Shown piece after piece: positions 1 to 6,919 of a stretch of 9,502 bases of DNA. Each line of letters opens with the position of its first letter. Position 1 is the stretch's first letter. The position numbers and the translations under genes are program-made. Source of the DNA: an uncultured beta proteobacterium. GTDB lineage: Bacteria; Pseudomonadota; Gammaproteobacteria; Burkholderiales; Burkholderiaceae_C. Location of the stretch: contig CAISIP010000396.1 in assembly GCA_903885415.1 (NCBI GenBank), forward strand, positions 1 to 9,502, given 5' to 3'. The notes under the pieces are model-generated. The model saw only the letters and a program-made list of their open reading frames with translations, did not search any database and had not been told where the DNA came from.

Positions 1-410
1 GCGAAAACCCGCAGATGGTCGACGCCGCCGGCGTCTCGGTAACCCGGCTGCGCTATGCAGCCCTGACGCTCAACGGCCTTTTGTGCGGGCTTGCGGGAAG
101 CTATCTGGTGCTGGCGCAAAATGCCGCCTTCGTGCCGAACATGAGCGCCGGGCGTGGCTTCATGGCGCTGGCGGCGATGATCTTTGGCAAGTGGCATCCG
201 CTTGGCGCCTGCTGGGCCTGTTTGCTGTTCGGCTTTCTTGACGCGCTAGCGATCCGGCTCCAGGGCGTGTCGCTTCCCGGCATCGGCGAGGTTCCGGTGC
301 AAGCGGTGCAGGCCTTGCCCTACCTGCTGACCGTGATCCTGCTGGCCGGTTTTTTCGGCCGCAGCGTCGCACCGCAGGCGCTCGGCAAGCCCTATATCAT
401 GGAGCGTTGA
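1..410 (+). CDS. Nucleoside-type ABC transporter permease, C-terminal part (partial, cut by left edge)
   Basis: Inner-membrane permease of the BPD_transp_2 family (the LivH/RbsC/NupQ-like fold), visible only as its last ~136 residues. The open frame runs to the window edge with no stop (first whole codon at base 3, reading ENPQ before the Met at 15), so the true start lies upstream. At least three hydrophobic segments are visible: around LTLNGLLCGLAGSYLVLAQ, GACWACLLFGFLDALAI and LPYLLTVILLAGFF. The motif GRGFMALAAMIFGKWHP and the closing LGKPYIMER are typical of the second permease of basic-membrane-protein (BmpA) dependent nucleoside importers. It ends 4 bases before cdd, and every gene that follows breaks down nucleosides, which supports a nucleoside substrate. 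The partner permease, ATPase and binding protein would be expected upstream. The family is clear; the exact nucleoside range is inferred. Confidence 0.88.
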   Translation, partial: ENPQMVDAAGVSVTRLRYAALTLNGLLCGLAGSYLVLAQNAAFVPNMSAGRGFMALAAMIFGKWHPLGACWACLLFGFLDALAIRLQGVSLPGIGEVPVQAVQALPYLLTVILLAGFFGRSVAPQALGKPYIMER

Positions 411-414
411 CAGC

Positions 415-894
415 ATGAGCGACGACACCGCCCGCCCCACCATCGACTCCGTTACCGGCCCCGGTGCCACGACGCCATGGCCCGACGGTGCCCAAGTCCA
501 GGTGCTGCTGCAGGCTGCCGCTGCGGCCCGGCTGCGCGCGCATGCGCCCTATTCGCGTTTCCTGGTCGGCGCGGCCTTGCTCGACGAGCAGGGCCGCGTC
601 CACGCCGGCTGCAATGTCGAAAACGCGGCCTATCCGCAGGGGGTCTGCGCCGAGGCCGGCGCCATCAGCGCCATGGTGCTCGCTGGCGGCAGCCAGATCC
701 GTGCCGTTCTGGTGCTCGGCGCCGGCACCCACCTGCCCACCCCCTGTGGCGGCTGCCGCCAGAAGATCCGCGAGTTCGCGGCGCCTGACACGCCGATCCT
801 GCTGGCCGATGCGCAGCAGGGCCTGCGCGCGCGCTTCACGCTGGAGCAGTTGCTGCCGCACAGCTTCGGCCCCGACCATCTGGTGACGCCATGA
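415..894 (+). CDS. cdd: Cytidine deaminase
   Basis: Cytosolic zinc enzyme that deaminates cytidine and deoxycytidine to uridine and deoxyuridine. At 159 residues it is the short homotetrameric type, not the ~294-residue E. coli dimer, with roughly 25 extra, low-complexity residues at the N-terminus. Visible family signatures: PYSRF at 45-49, substrate-binding GCNVENAAYP at 65-74, the CAE motif at 78-80 (zinc ligand Cys78 and proton-shuttle Glu80), and PCGGCRQ at 110-116 with zinc ligands Cys111 and Cys114. The ATG at 415 is preceded by GGAGC at 401-405, a suitable ribosome-binding spacing. The stop overlaps the next gene's start as ATGA, so translation of the two is probably coupled. It feeds uridine or deoxyuridine to the phosphorylases downstream. 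A slightly later start is possible because the N-terminal extension is not conserved in the family as I know it. Confidence 0.95.
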   Translation: MSDDTARPTIDSVTGPGATTPWPDGAQVQVLLQAAAAARLRAHAPYSRFLVGAALLDEQGRVHAGCNVENAAYPQGVCAEAGAISAMVLAGGSQIRAVLVLGAGTHLPTPCGGCRQKIREFAAPDTPILLADAQQGLRARFTLEQLLPHSFGPDHLVTP

Positions 895-1715
895 ACCTTG
901 AGCCGACGCTGGCGCAACTGCGCGCCAAGGCGCCTGGCATGCGACCGCGCATCGCCGTCGTGCTGGGCTCAGGCTGGGACGCCTTTTCAGGGCAACTGCA
1001 CGACACGGTGCGCATCCCCTACGCTGACCTCGCCGGTTTTCCGATGGCCGGCGTCGCCGGCCATCGCGGTGAACTGCTGCTGGCGCGGTTCGCCGGCCAT
1101 GCGGTCGCAGTGATGAGCGGACGCCAGCATGCGTATGAAACCGGTGCGGTCGACGCCATGGCGCTGCCGCTGCGTGCATTGCACGCCATGGGCTGCGACA
1201 CGCTGGTGCAGACCAACGCAGCCGGCAGCCTGGATCCGGCGATGCTCCCGGGCAGCCTGATGCTGGTGAGCGACCATATCAACCTGCCGCAGCGTTCGCC
1301 GCTGGTGGGTCAGGTCGGGCCGCAGCGCTTCGTCGACATGGCCAAGGCCTACGATCCGGACTTGCGCGAACGCGCGCAGGCGCTCGCCCTGGACCTGGGC
1401 CTGCGGCTGCATGAGGGCGTCTACCTCTGGGCGATGGGGCCGCAGTTCGAGACGCCGGCAGAGATACGCGCCTTCGCCATGCTCGGAGCCACCGCGGTCG
1501 GAATGAGTACCGTGCCGGAAACCATCATCGCGCGGCATGCCGGAATGCGGGTGTTGGCGCTATCGTTGATCACCAATATGGCGGCTGGACTGTCGGATGA
1601 AACGCTCAGCCATGCCCATACGCTCGCGCAAGCCCAAGCCGCCAGCGAACGGGCCGGCGCGATGCTGGCGGCGCTGATCCAGGCCATCGCCACCGAAAAG
1701 GACCACCATGCTTGA
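891..1715 (+). CDS. punA: Purine nucleoside phosphorylase, trimeric 6-oxopurine type (PNP class I)
   Basis: Phosphorolysis of inosine, guanosine and their deoxy forms to the base plus (deoxy)ribose 1-phosphate, in the cytosol. The 274-residue length fits the trimeric eukaryote-like family rather than hexameric DeoD. Motifs by comparison with human PNP: phosphate-loop Ser27 in VLGSGW, GHRGEL with His58, SGRQHAYETG with His80 and Tyr82, NAAGS at 109-113, SDHINL, GPQFETPAEIR with Glu187, VGMSTVPE with Met205 and Ser206, and ITN with Asn229. Asn at that last position is the residue linked to 6-oxopurine (inosine/guanosine) preference. The region matching the human His257 segment reads LSHAHT, so His241 is present but the flanking residues differ from the common SHEEV. 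The start overlaps the cdd stop by 4 bases without a strong Shine-Dalgarno, suggesting coupled translation; the end overlaps deoC by 8 bases. Symbols deoD, xapA or pnp are also used for such genes. Confidence 0.93.
   Translation: MNLEPTLAQLRAKAPGMRPRIAVVLGSGWDAFSGQLHDTVRIPYADLAGFPMAGVAGHRGELLLARFAGHAVAVMSGRQHAYETGAVDAMALPLRALHAMGCDTLVQTNAAGSLDPAMLPGSLMLVSDHINLPQRSPLVGQVGPQRFVDMAKAYDPDLRERAQALALDLGLRLHEGVYLWAMGPQFETPAEIRAFAMLGATAVGMSTVPETIIARHAGMRVLALSLITNMAAGLSDETLSHAHTLAQAQAASERAGAMLAALIQAIATEKDHHA
1696..1702 (+). promoter_or_regulatory. Ribosome-binding site of deoC inside the phosphorylase gene
   Basis: AAAAGGA ends 5 bases before the ATG at 1708. It lies within the last codons of the upstream phosphorylase gene and fixes the deoC start despite the 8-base overlap. 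Confidence 0.6.
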
Positions 1716-2499
1716 AGACCCCCGCCTGCCGTCGCAGGCCAGGATCGCGCTGGCCTGCCTGGACCTGACCAGCCTGAACGACGCCGACTGCGAAGCCGAT
1801 GTGGCTGCGCTGTGCGCGCGCGCGCAAGGTCCGTGCGGGCCGGTGGCTGCGGTCTGTGTCTGGCCGCGCTTCGCCGGTTTGGCCAGAAGCCTGCTGCCGG
1901 CGCATATCGCCGTCGCAGCGGTCGCCAACTTCCCCGACGGCAGCGCCGACGTCGATCGCGCGCTGCGCGAAACCGACACCATCGTTCGCGCCGGTGCGCA
2001 GGAGGTTGACCTGGTGCTGCCCTGGAAAAGCCTGCTCGCGGGCGACGAGGCTGCGGTGACGCGGTTGCTGCACGCGGCACGCGGCGCCTGCGCCGGACAG
2101 ACGCTCAAGGTCATTCTGGAGAGCGGCGAACTTCGCAGCGACGCGCTGATAGCCCACGCTGCGCGCTTGGCACTGGACGCGGGAGCCGACTTCATCAAAA
2201 CCAGCACCGGCAAGACGGCCGTGAGCGCGACACCGGAGGCGGCGCGCACCATGCTGGGCGCCATCGCCGCGCACCCGCAGGCCGCGCAGCGTGCCGGCTT
2301 CAAGGTCTCGGGTGGCATCCGCAATGTTGTGGAAGCGGGCACTTACATGGCGCTGGTGCGCAGTCTGCTCGGGCCGCAGGCCTTGACCTCGGCGCGCTTT
2401 CGGATCGGAGCCAGCAGCCTGCTCAACGACCTGGAGGCGGTTCTGCGCGGTGCTGGCGCACGGCCCGAAGGCCCCGGCCCTGCCGGCTCCCGCTACTAG
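1708..2499 (+). CDS. deoC: Deoxyribose-phosphate aldolase
   Basis: Class I aldolase that splits 2-deoxy-D-ribose 5-phosphate into acetaldehyde and glyceraldehyde 3-phosphate in the cytosol. The 263-residue protein aligns along its length with E. coli DeoC (259 residues). CLDLTSLND is near the N-terminus and VCVWPRF at 49-55. NFPDG is at 74-78. EVDLVLP at 99-105 contains Asp101 (E. coli Asp102). The Schiff-base motif DFIKTSTGK at 161-169 holds catalytic Lys164, and GFKVSGGIR holds the second active-site lysine Lys199 (E. coli Lys201). The phosphate-binding FRIGASSLL is at 231-239. The last ~13 residues, rich in Gly and Pro, extend beyond the E. coli end and look unstructured. It sits between the purine phosphorylase and thymidine phosphorylase, and takes the deoxyribose phosphate made by both, after isomerisation by a phosphopentomutase that is not in this window. 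Confidence 0.96.
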   Translation: MLEDPRLPSQARIALACLDLTSLNDADCEADVAALCARAQGPCGPVAAVCVWPRFAGLARSLLPAHIAVAAVANFPDGSADVDRALRETDTIVRAGAQEVDLVLPWKSLLAGDEAAVTRLLHAARGACAGQTLKVILESGELRSDALIAHAARLALDAGADFIKTSTGKTAVSATPEAARTMLGAIAAHPQAAQRAGFKVSGGIRNVVEAGTYMALVRSLLGPQALTSARFRIGASSLLNDLEAVLRGAGARPEGPGPAGSRY

Positions 2500-2506
2500 C
2501 TCCCCC

Positions 2507-2513
2507 AAAAGGA
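2507..2513 (+). promoter_or_regulatory. Ribosome-binding site deciding the deoA start
   Basis: AAAAGGA is followed by 8 bases and then the ATG at 2522. The other nearby ATG at 2513 overlaps this site, so it cannot use it. A start at 2450 would overlap deoC by 50 bases. Starting at 2522 also gives MLAQEIIR, matching the E. coli DeoA N-terminus MFLAQEIIR. Confidence 0.7.
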
Positions 2514-2521
2514 TGCACGGC

Positions 2522-3841
2522 ATGCTGGCGCAGGAAATCATCCGCATCAAGCGCGACGGCGGCACGCTGGGCCCCGGCGAGATCGGGGACTTCGTCGCCG
2601 GCCTGGCCGACGGCAGTTGGAGCGATGCGCAGGCGGCGGCGATGGCGATGGCGATGTTTCTCCAGGGCATGGAAACCGCCGAGACGGTCGCGCTCACCCG
2701 GGCGATGGCGCATTCAGGATCCATTCTCGACTGGGCCGCTGAGCGACTCGACGGACCGGTGCTGGACAAACACTCGACCGGCGGCGTCGGCGACAAGGTC
2801 AGTCTGATGCTCGCACCGATCGTCGCCGCCTGCGGCGCCTATGTGCCGATGGTCTCGGGCCGCGGTCTGGGCCACACTGGCGGCACGCTCGACAAGCTCG
2901 ACAGCATTCCGGGTTACCGCAGCGCACCCGGGGTTGACGCGCTGCGCGCCGCGCTGCGACAAGCCGGTTGCGCCATCGTCGGCGCCAGCGCAGACATCGC
3001 GCCGGCGGATCGGCGCCTGTACGCCGTCCGCGACGTCACGGCGACGGTCGAGTCGGTGGCGCTGATTACCGCGAGCATCCTGTCCAAGAAGCTTGCCGCC
3101 GGGCTGCAGGCGCTGGTGCTTGACGTGAAGGTCGGCAATGGTGCCTTTGCAGCGAGCCCGGCGATGGCGCTCGCACTCGCGCGTTCACTGGTCTCGGTGG
3201 CCAACGGGGCCGGCCTGCCGGCGCGCGCGCTGATCACCGACATGAACCAGGTGCTGGGACACAGCTGCGGCAACGCGCTGGAGGTGCACGAGGCGATCGC
3301 GTTTTTGACGGGCGAGCGGCGCGAGCCACGCCTGCTCGCAGTCACGCGCAGCCTGTGCGCCGAACTGCTGCTGCTCGGCGCGCTGGCGCCCGACCGGGCG
3401 CAGGCGCTGCAGCGGGTCGACCGTTCGCTGGACGATGGATCGGCCCTCGAGCGATTTGCGCGAATGGTCGCTGCGCTGGGAGGCCCGACCGACCTGGACG
3501 GCCGGGCCGCGCATTACCTTGCGCCGGCGCCGGTGCTGCGCGAAGTACGCGCGACGCACGGCGGCTGGGTACGGCGCGTCGCGACGCGCGACATCGGCCT
3601 GCTGCTGATCGAACTCGGCGGCGGCCGACGCGTAGCGAGCGACACCATTGACCACCGGGTGGGCCTGTCGGAGGTGGTGGGCTTGGGGCAGCGGGTGGCG
3701 GCCGGCGACCGACTCGCGATGGTCCATGCGGCCGATGCGGCCAGCGCCGACCGGGCGGCTGCGCAGTTGGCGCTGCTGCTTGAAATCGGTGACGAAGCGC
3801 CCGCCAGCCCGGGCCCCCTGCTGACGGCGCTTGAGGGCTGA
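2522..3841 (+). CDS. deoA: Thymidine phosphorylase
   Basis: Phosphorolysis of thymidine and deoxyuridine to base plus 2-deoxyribose 1-phosphate, in the cytosol. From the chosen start the protein is 439 residues, against 440 in E. coli DeoA, and similarity begins at residue 2. In order: the N-terminal helical domain with AQEIIRIKRDGG; the phosphate-binding segment DKHSTGGVGDKVSL with His84 (E. coli His85); SGRGLGHTGGTLDKL at 112-126, the glycine-rich signature; YAVRDVTATV with Arg170 (E. coli Arg171); LITASILSKK with Ser185 and Lys189 (E. coli Ser186 and Lys190); DVKVGNGAF at 201-209; TDMNQVLG; and the C-terminal domain with LGGGRRVASDTIDHRVGLSEV. All substrate-contact residues I can place are kept. 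It is the last gene of the nucleoside operon, 22 bases after deoC. Cytidine deaminase two genes upstream supplies its deoxyuridine. Confidence 0.97.
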   Translation: MLAQEIIRIKRDGGTLGPGEIGDFVAGLADGSWSDAQAAAMAMAMFLQGMETAETVALTRAMAHSGSILDWAAERLDGPVLDKHSTGGVGDKVSLMLAPIVAACGAYVPMVSGRGLGHTGGTLDKLDSIPGYRSAPGVDALRAALRQAGCAIVGASADIAPADRRLYAVRDVTATVESVALITASILSKKLAAGLQALVLDVKVGNGAFAASPAMALALARSLVSVANGAGLPARALITDMNQVLGHSCGNALEVHEAIAFLTGERREPRLLAVTRSLCAELLLLGALAPDRAQALQRVDRSLDDGSALERFARMVAALGGPTDLDGRAAHYLAPAPVLREVRATHGGWVRRVATRDIGLLLIELGGGRRVASDTIDHRVGLSEVVGLGQRVAAGDRLAMVHAADAASADRAAAQLALLLEIGDEAPASPGPLLTALEG

Positions 3842-3875
3842 GCCGCCTCGATGGGCCTGAAGCGCCGCAGCGTCC

Positions 3876-3894
3876 CGGCCGCACGATGCGGTCG
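3876..3894 (+). terminator. GC-rich hairpin 34 bases after deoA, possible 3' end element
   Basis: CGGCCGCA pairs with TGCGGTCG across a 3-base CGA loop: 8 pairs, one of them G-T. It is the first stable hairpin after the deoA stop. No T-tract follows, so it may protect an mRNA end or act as a weak or Rho-assisted terminator. Hairpins of this size also occur by chance in DNA this GC-rich. Confidence 0.3.
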
Positions 3895-3915
3895 CGCCCA
3901 TTGCACAACCACGAT

Positions 3916-3938
3916 GGCCACCTGCGGTTCCGGTGGCC
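3916..3938. repeat. Inverted repeat GGCCACC / GGTGGCC, possible bidirectional hairpin
   Basis: A perfect 7-base stem (3916-3922 with 3932-3938) around a 9-base loop. It would form a hairpin in the transcript from either strand and is placed between two converging operons. There is no T-run on either side. A terminator or pause role is only a possibility. Confidence 0.3.
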
Positions 3939-3977
3939 TAGCGTACCGGGCCCGCGGAGTAGGTCGACGACCGTAGG

Positions 3978-3997
3978 GCTGACGCAGACGGGTCAGC
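3978..3997. repeat. Inverted repeat GCTGAC / GTCAGC
   Basis: A perfect 6-base stem with an 8-base loop in the same gap, about 100 bases beyond the permease stop on the minus strand. Too short on its own to call functional; listed because it is the third hairpin in 255 bases. Confidence 0.2.
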
Positions 3998-4096
3998 ATC
4001 GTGCGCGCTGTCCGCCTGGACCACCTCCTGCTCCAACACCCGGTCCACTGCGCACACCTGGCAATGCCCCAGTTCGTTCAACAGCCCAATGACGGA

Positions 4097-5797
4097 TCAA
4101 TGTCCACGGTCGCTCTGGCGCGCCGCGTAGATCTGCAGAGGCACCACCAACATCAGCAACCCCGCCACTAGCAGCATCGCCACGGCCGAGGCGCCCGACA
4201 AATCGGGGACGTCCCACATCTGCCACAGCGCCGAAGCCACGACGACATTGCCAGTCGTCATGAGTACCAGCGGTATCGTCAGGTCACGCGCCGAATGCGC
4301 CACCACCCACAACCAGCCATTCAGGATGTGCGGCCACACCAGCGGCAAGGTAATGCGGCGCAGCCCGGTGAACCAGCCCGCGCCACTGATCGACGCGGCG
4401 TCCGCAAGCTCCTTGTGAATCTGCATCAGCGCCGCGCCCATGGTGCGTGTGCCGAACGCGATGTAGATCGTGACGTGGCCCAGGATCAGGATCCACAGCG
4501 TGCCGTAAAGCGGCGACTGCAAATACAACAGCAAGATCGCCATCACCATCACGATCGGCGGAACGGCTGTCGGCGCGAAAGAAAGTATGTCCACGTAACG
4601 CGCCAGCACCGTCCTGCCGCGCACGCTGAACCAGGCGATCAACGAAGACAGTGCCATCACGATGCTGGCGCTGGCCAGCACCAGGACGATCGTGTGGCCG
4701 ATCGCACGCTGCACGCTTCCCATATCCAGTACCCTGGCATAACTGGCCAGGCTAGCGTAGCCCAGGGCTTCGAAGCTGGGCAGGCGATAGGAAGGGAACA
4801 GGCTGGCCCAGGCCAGCATCGCGAGCGGCAGCAACATCAGCACGAAATAGAACAGCACCGCCGCGAACAGCGGCCAGCGCCAGCCACCCAGTGCGACCCG
4901 ACGCGGCCGAAACCCGCGACCGGTGACGACGCGAAAACGCTCGCTGACACGGATCGCGCGAAAGTAAGACCACATCAGCAGGGCGGCAACGGCCACCAGG
5001 ATCACGCCGAAGGCCGAAGACAGTCCGTAGTTGGGAATGCCGGCATCGGGTGAGGACAACAGATAGACGCGTGTACTCAGCACTGGAATACGTGCGGTCA
5101 GACCGATGATCAACGGCAAATCAAAAGCCTGTACCACCGTCATGAACATGAAGATAGCCACCGACAAGACTCCCGGCGCCACCAGCGGCAGCGTGATGCG
5201 GCGTGCGATGACCGCGCCGCTGGCGCCATGCACCGTCGCGGCCTGCTCGAGTTGCGGATCCATATTGCGCATCAGACCGCTCACCATTACAAACGCCGTC
5301 GGCACCACCGCCAGCGCCGTGATCATCACCAGCGACCACAAGGAGTAGATGGTGAACAGCGGCTGCGTAAGGCCGAACATGTTCTTGGCCAGCGCGTTGA
5401 GCGCACCGTTACCCGGGTTGATCAGCAAAATCCAACCGAAGCCCATCACCAGAGGGGGCACTGCCATCCAGGAAAACATCATGACGCGCGCACCGACACG
5501 CCCCGGCATGTCGGTGCGCTCGGTGGCCCAGGCAATCGCGGTTGCGATCGCCACGCCGATCGCCACGCTGCCCAGCGCATACAACAGCGTGTTACCAGCC
5601 AGGCGTAAATTGTCGGCACGCGTAAAGATGGTGGCGTAATGCTCAAAGGTCAGGTCCCAACCGTCGAACGGCAGCGTGCCCGGTGGGCTGACGGATGCGC
5701 GAAACAGAACCAGGATCGGCCCGAGTATCAGGACACTGACGAGTGCCGCGATGACCCACAGCGTCAGCGCCTGCCGGTCAGCGCGCTGGGCCCGCAT
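4097..5797 (-). CDS. ABC transporter permease, fused double-domain (FbpB/PhnV-like iron/phosphonate/spermidine group)
   Basis: Inner-membrane channel of a binding-protein-dependent importer, 566 residues, with two BPD_transp_1 domains in one chain. I count about twelve hydrophobic segments, six per half: roughly 11-33, 66-92, 105-127, 150-176, 207-232, 260-280, then 308-332, 366-391, 405-427, 432-450, 490-512 and 536-557. Each half carries an EAA-type ATPase-contact loop: EQAATVHGASG with RRITLPLV at 184-206, and ELADAASISGAG with RRITLPLV at 463-487. The fused layout is typical of Fe(III) (FbpB/AfuB) permeases and relatives; many of these move other solutes. I chose the ATG at 5797 because residues before it belong to another frame of the ATPase gene and the hydrophobic region starts just after. 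The ATPase stop and this start form TGATATG, one base apart, with no Shine-Dalgarno, implying coupled translation. Last gene of its operon. Confidence 0.92.
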   Translation of the reverse strand: MRAQRADRQALTLWVIAALVSVLILGPILVLFRASVSPPGTLPFDGWDLTFEHYATIFTRADNLRLAGNTLLYALGSVAIGVAIATAIAWATERTDMPGRVGARVMMFSWMAVPPLVMGFGWILLINPGNGALNALAKNMFGLTQPLFTIYSLWSLVMITALAVVPTAFVMVSGLMRNMDPQLEQAATVHGASGAVIARRITLPLVAPGVLSVAIFMFMTVVQAFDLPLIIGLTARIPVLSTRVYLLSSPDAGIPNYGLSSAFGVILVAVAALLMWSYFRAIRVSERFRVVTGRGFRPRRVALGGWRWPLFAAVLFYFVLMLLPLAMLAWASLFPSYRLPSFEALGYASLASYARVLDMGSVQRAIGHTIVLVLASASIVMALSSLIAWFSVRGRTVLARYVDILSFAPTAVPPIVMVMAILLLYLQSPLYGTLWILILGHVTIYIAFGTRTMGAALMQIHKELADAASISGAGWFTGLRRITLPLVWPHILNGWLWVVAHSARDLTIPLVLMTTGNVVVASALWQMWDVPDLSGASAVAMLLVAGLLMLVVPLQIYAARQSDRGH

Positions 5798-5798
5798 A

Positions 5799-6905
5799 TC
5801 AGCCAACGCTGGCGTCGTGGGGAACCACCACCAGCCTGTCGCGCAGGAGCTCGACCATGACCTGTTCGCCGAGCTGCAGATCGCCATAGGAATCGACCAC
5901 CAGGCGCAGGTGCCGCGCGCCGCAATCGGCATCGATTTCGATCTGGTCTCCCACGAAGTTCAGCCCAGCGATACGCGCCGGGAAACGGTTCGCCCCGCCG
6001 CCAGCCGCGCCCCGGAGCAATACCGCCGACTGCGGCCGCGCGATCACAAACACTTTCGCGCCAACGGCTTGCGTGGCTCCATCGATCCGCATCGGTCCGA
6101 GTGCTGTCTCTGCCACCCCCATCGATTGCATGGTTCCGGCGATCATGTTGCTGTGCCCCATGAAACTCGCGGTGAATGCCGATGTGGGCCTGAGATAGAT
6201 GTCGCGCGGTGCGCCGATCTGCACGATCTGTCCGTCGCGCATTAGGGCCACGCGGTCGGACATGCTCATGGCCTCGACCTGATCATGGGTCACGAAGATG
6301 GTTGTGATGCCGAGCGACTTGACCAGCACGCGCAGTTCGCCGCGCATGACATCGCGCAGCTTGGCATCCAGATTGGACAGCGGTTCATCGAGCAGCAACA
6401 AGCGCGGCGCATGCACCAGCGCGCGCGCCAAAGCCACGCGCTGCTGCTGTCCGCCGCTGAGCAGGGGCGCCGGCCGCTCGGCCAGATGGTCCAGCTGTAC
6501 CCGCGCCAGCGCCTCGCGAACACGTGAGGCGATTTCGGACTTGGCGGCTTTGCGCGGCCCGTGGATCAACGGAAAAGCAACGTTGTCGAAGACCGTCATA
6601 TGGGGCCAGATCGCATAGGACTGAAACACCATGCCGAGATCACGCTTGTTGGCCGGCACCATCAAGTTCTGCTCCGACGAAAACACCGTCTGGCCGCCCA
6701 TGCTGATGCACCCGGCGCTGGGCACTTCCAATCCCGCTATGCATTGCAGGGTGGTGGTCTTGCCACAGCCCGAAGGGCCCAGCAGCGTGAAGAACTCGCC
6801 TTCGGCGACATCGAAAGATACCTTGTCGAGCACGCGCGGACCTGCTTGTCCACTGGACGGGTATGCCTTACACAGCGCCTTGACGCTAAGAACTGGCGCT
6901 GTCAC
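5799..6905 (-). CDS. ABC transporter ATP-binding protein with C-terminal TOBE-like region
   Basis: ATPase that powers the importer from the cytoplasmic face; 368 residues. Visible motifs: Walker A GPSGCGKTT at 43-51, Q-loop FQSYAIWPHM with Gln95, signature LSGGQQQR at 149-156, Walker B LLLLDE ending at Glu174, D-loop SNLDAK at 177-182, and switch His207 in VTHDQVEAMSM. Residues from about 250 onward form a TOBE-like regulatory/substrate-linked region. The string SYAIWPHMTVFDNVAFPL is characteristic of the FbpC/PotA-like importers in the Fe(III)/phosphonate/spermidine group. The start codon is GTG at 6905, 14 bases after the binding-protein stop; no good Shine-Dalgarno precedes it and I see no better ATG, so weak or coupled initiation is likely. 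It is followed at once by the permease gene. The ATPase family is certain; its sequence cannot tell the substrate. Confidence 0.96.
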   Translation of the reverse strand: MTAPVLSVKALCKAYPSSGQAGPRVLDKVSFDVAEGEFFTLLGPSGCGKTTTLQCIAGLEVPSAGCISMGGQTVFSSEQNLMVPANKRDLGMVFQSYAIWPHMTVFDNVAFPLIHGPRKAAKSEIASRVREALARVQLDHLAERPAPLLSGGQQQRVALARALVHAPRLLLLDEPLSNLDAKLRDVMRGELRVLVKSLGITTIFVTHDQVEAMSMSDRVALMRDGQIVQIGAPRDIYLRPTSAFTASFMGHSNMIAGTMQSMGVAETALGPMRIDGATQAVGAKVFVIARPQSAVLLRGAAGGGANRFPARIAGLNFVGDQIEIDADCGARHLRLVVDSYGDLQLGEQVMVELLRDRLVVVPHDASVG

Positions 6906-6919
6906 TGATAGCGTTCGGC

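Larger units (their letters stand above)
3842..4096. other. Convergent intergenic region between the two operons
   Basis: A 255-base gap between the deoA stop (plus strand) and the permease stop (minus strand). I see no open frame resembling a known protein and no RNA gene. It holds three short GC-rich inverted repeats (3876-3894, 3916-3938, 3978-3997) and an 8-base palindrome CGGGCCCG at 3948-3955. None is followed by a T-run on either strand, so classic intrinsic terminators are absent. The region may still stop or slow both converging transcripts, for example with Rho; that is inference. Confidence 0.6.

Noticed and set aside
397..1179. Minus-strand open frame (260 codons) opposite cdd and the phosphorylase
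   Set aside because: Arg/Ala/Gly-rich shadow of two well-supported genes, with no family resemblance.
1811..1826. 16-base alternating pyrimidine-purine tract TGTGCGCGCGCGCGCA, possible Z-DNA
   Set aside because: It encodes ordinary Ala/Cys/Arg codons within deoC and is easily explained by GC-rich codon use.
2450..2521. Upstream extension of deoA starting at 2450
   Set aside because: It would overlap deoC by 50 bases, adds a Pro/Ala-rich stretch absent from the family, and ignores the AAAAGGA site placed for the ATG at 2522.
1606..2796. Long minus-strand open frame (396 codons) across the phosphorylase, deoC and deoA genes
   Set aside because: Antisense to three clearly conserved genes. Its translation is rich in Arg, Ala and Ser with no recognisable motif; long antisense frames are expected in GC-rich coding DNA.
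3886..4092. Small plus-strand open frame (68 codons) in the convergent gap
   Set aside because: Pro/Arg/Thr-rich with no ribosome-binding site or known motif, and it runs across the hairpins; treated as noncoding.
4295..5053. Plus-strand open frame (252 codons) opposite the fused permease
   Set aside because: His/Gln/Arg-rich composition is the mirror of hydrophobic membrane codons. The permease on the other strand has twelve membrane segments and two EAA loops, so this is a shadow.
5798..5932. Upstream extension of the permease gene to 5932
   Set aside because: The added 45 residues are a frame-shifted reading of the ATPase C-terminus. The ATG at 5797 directly follows the ATPase stop and precedes the first membrane segment.
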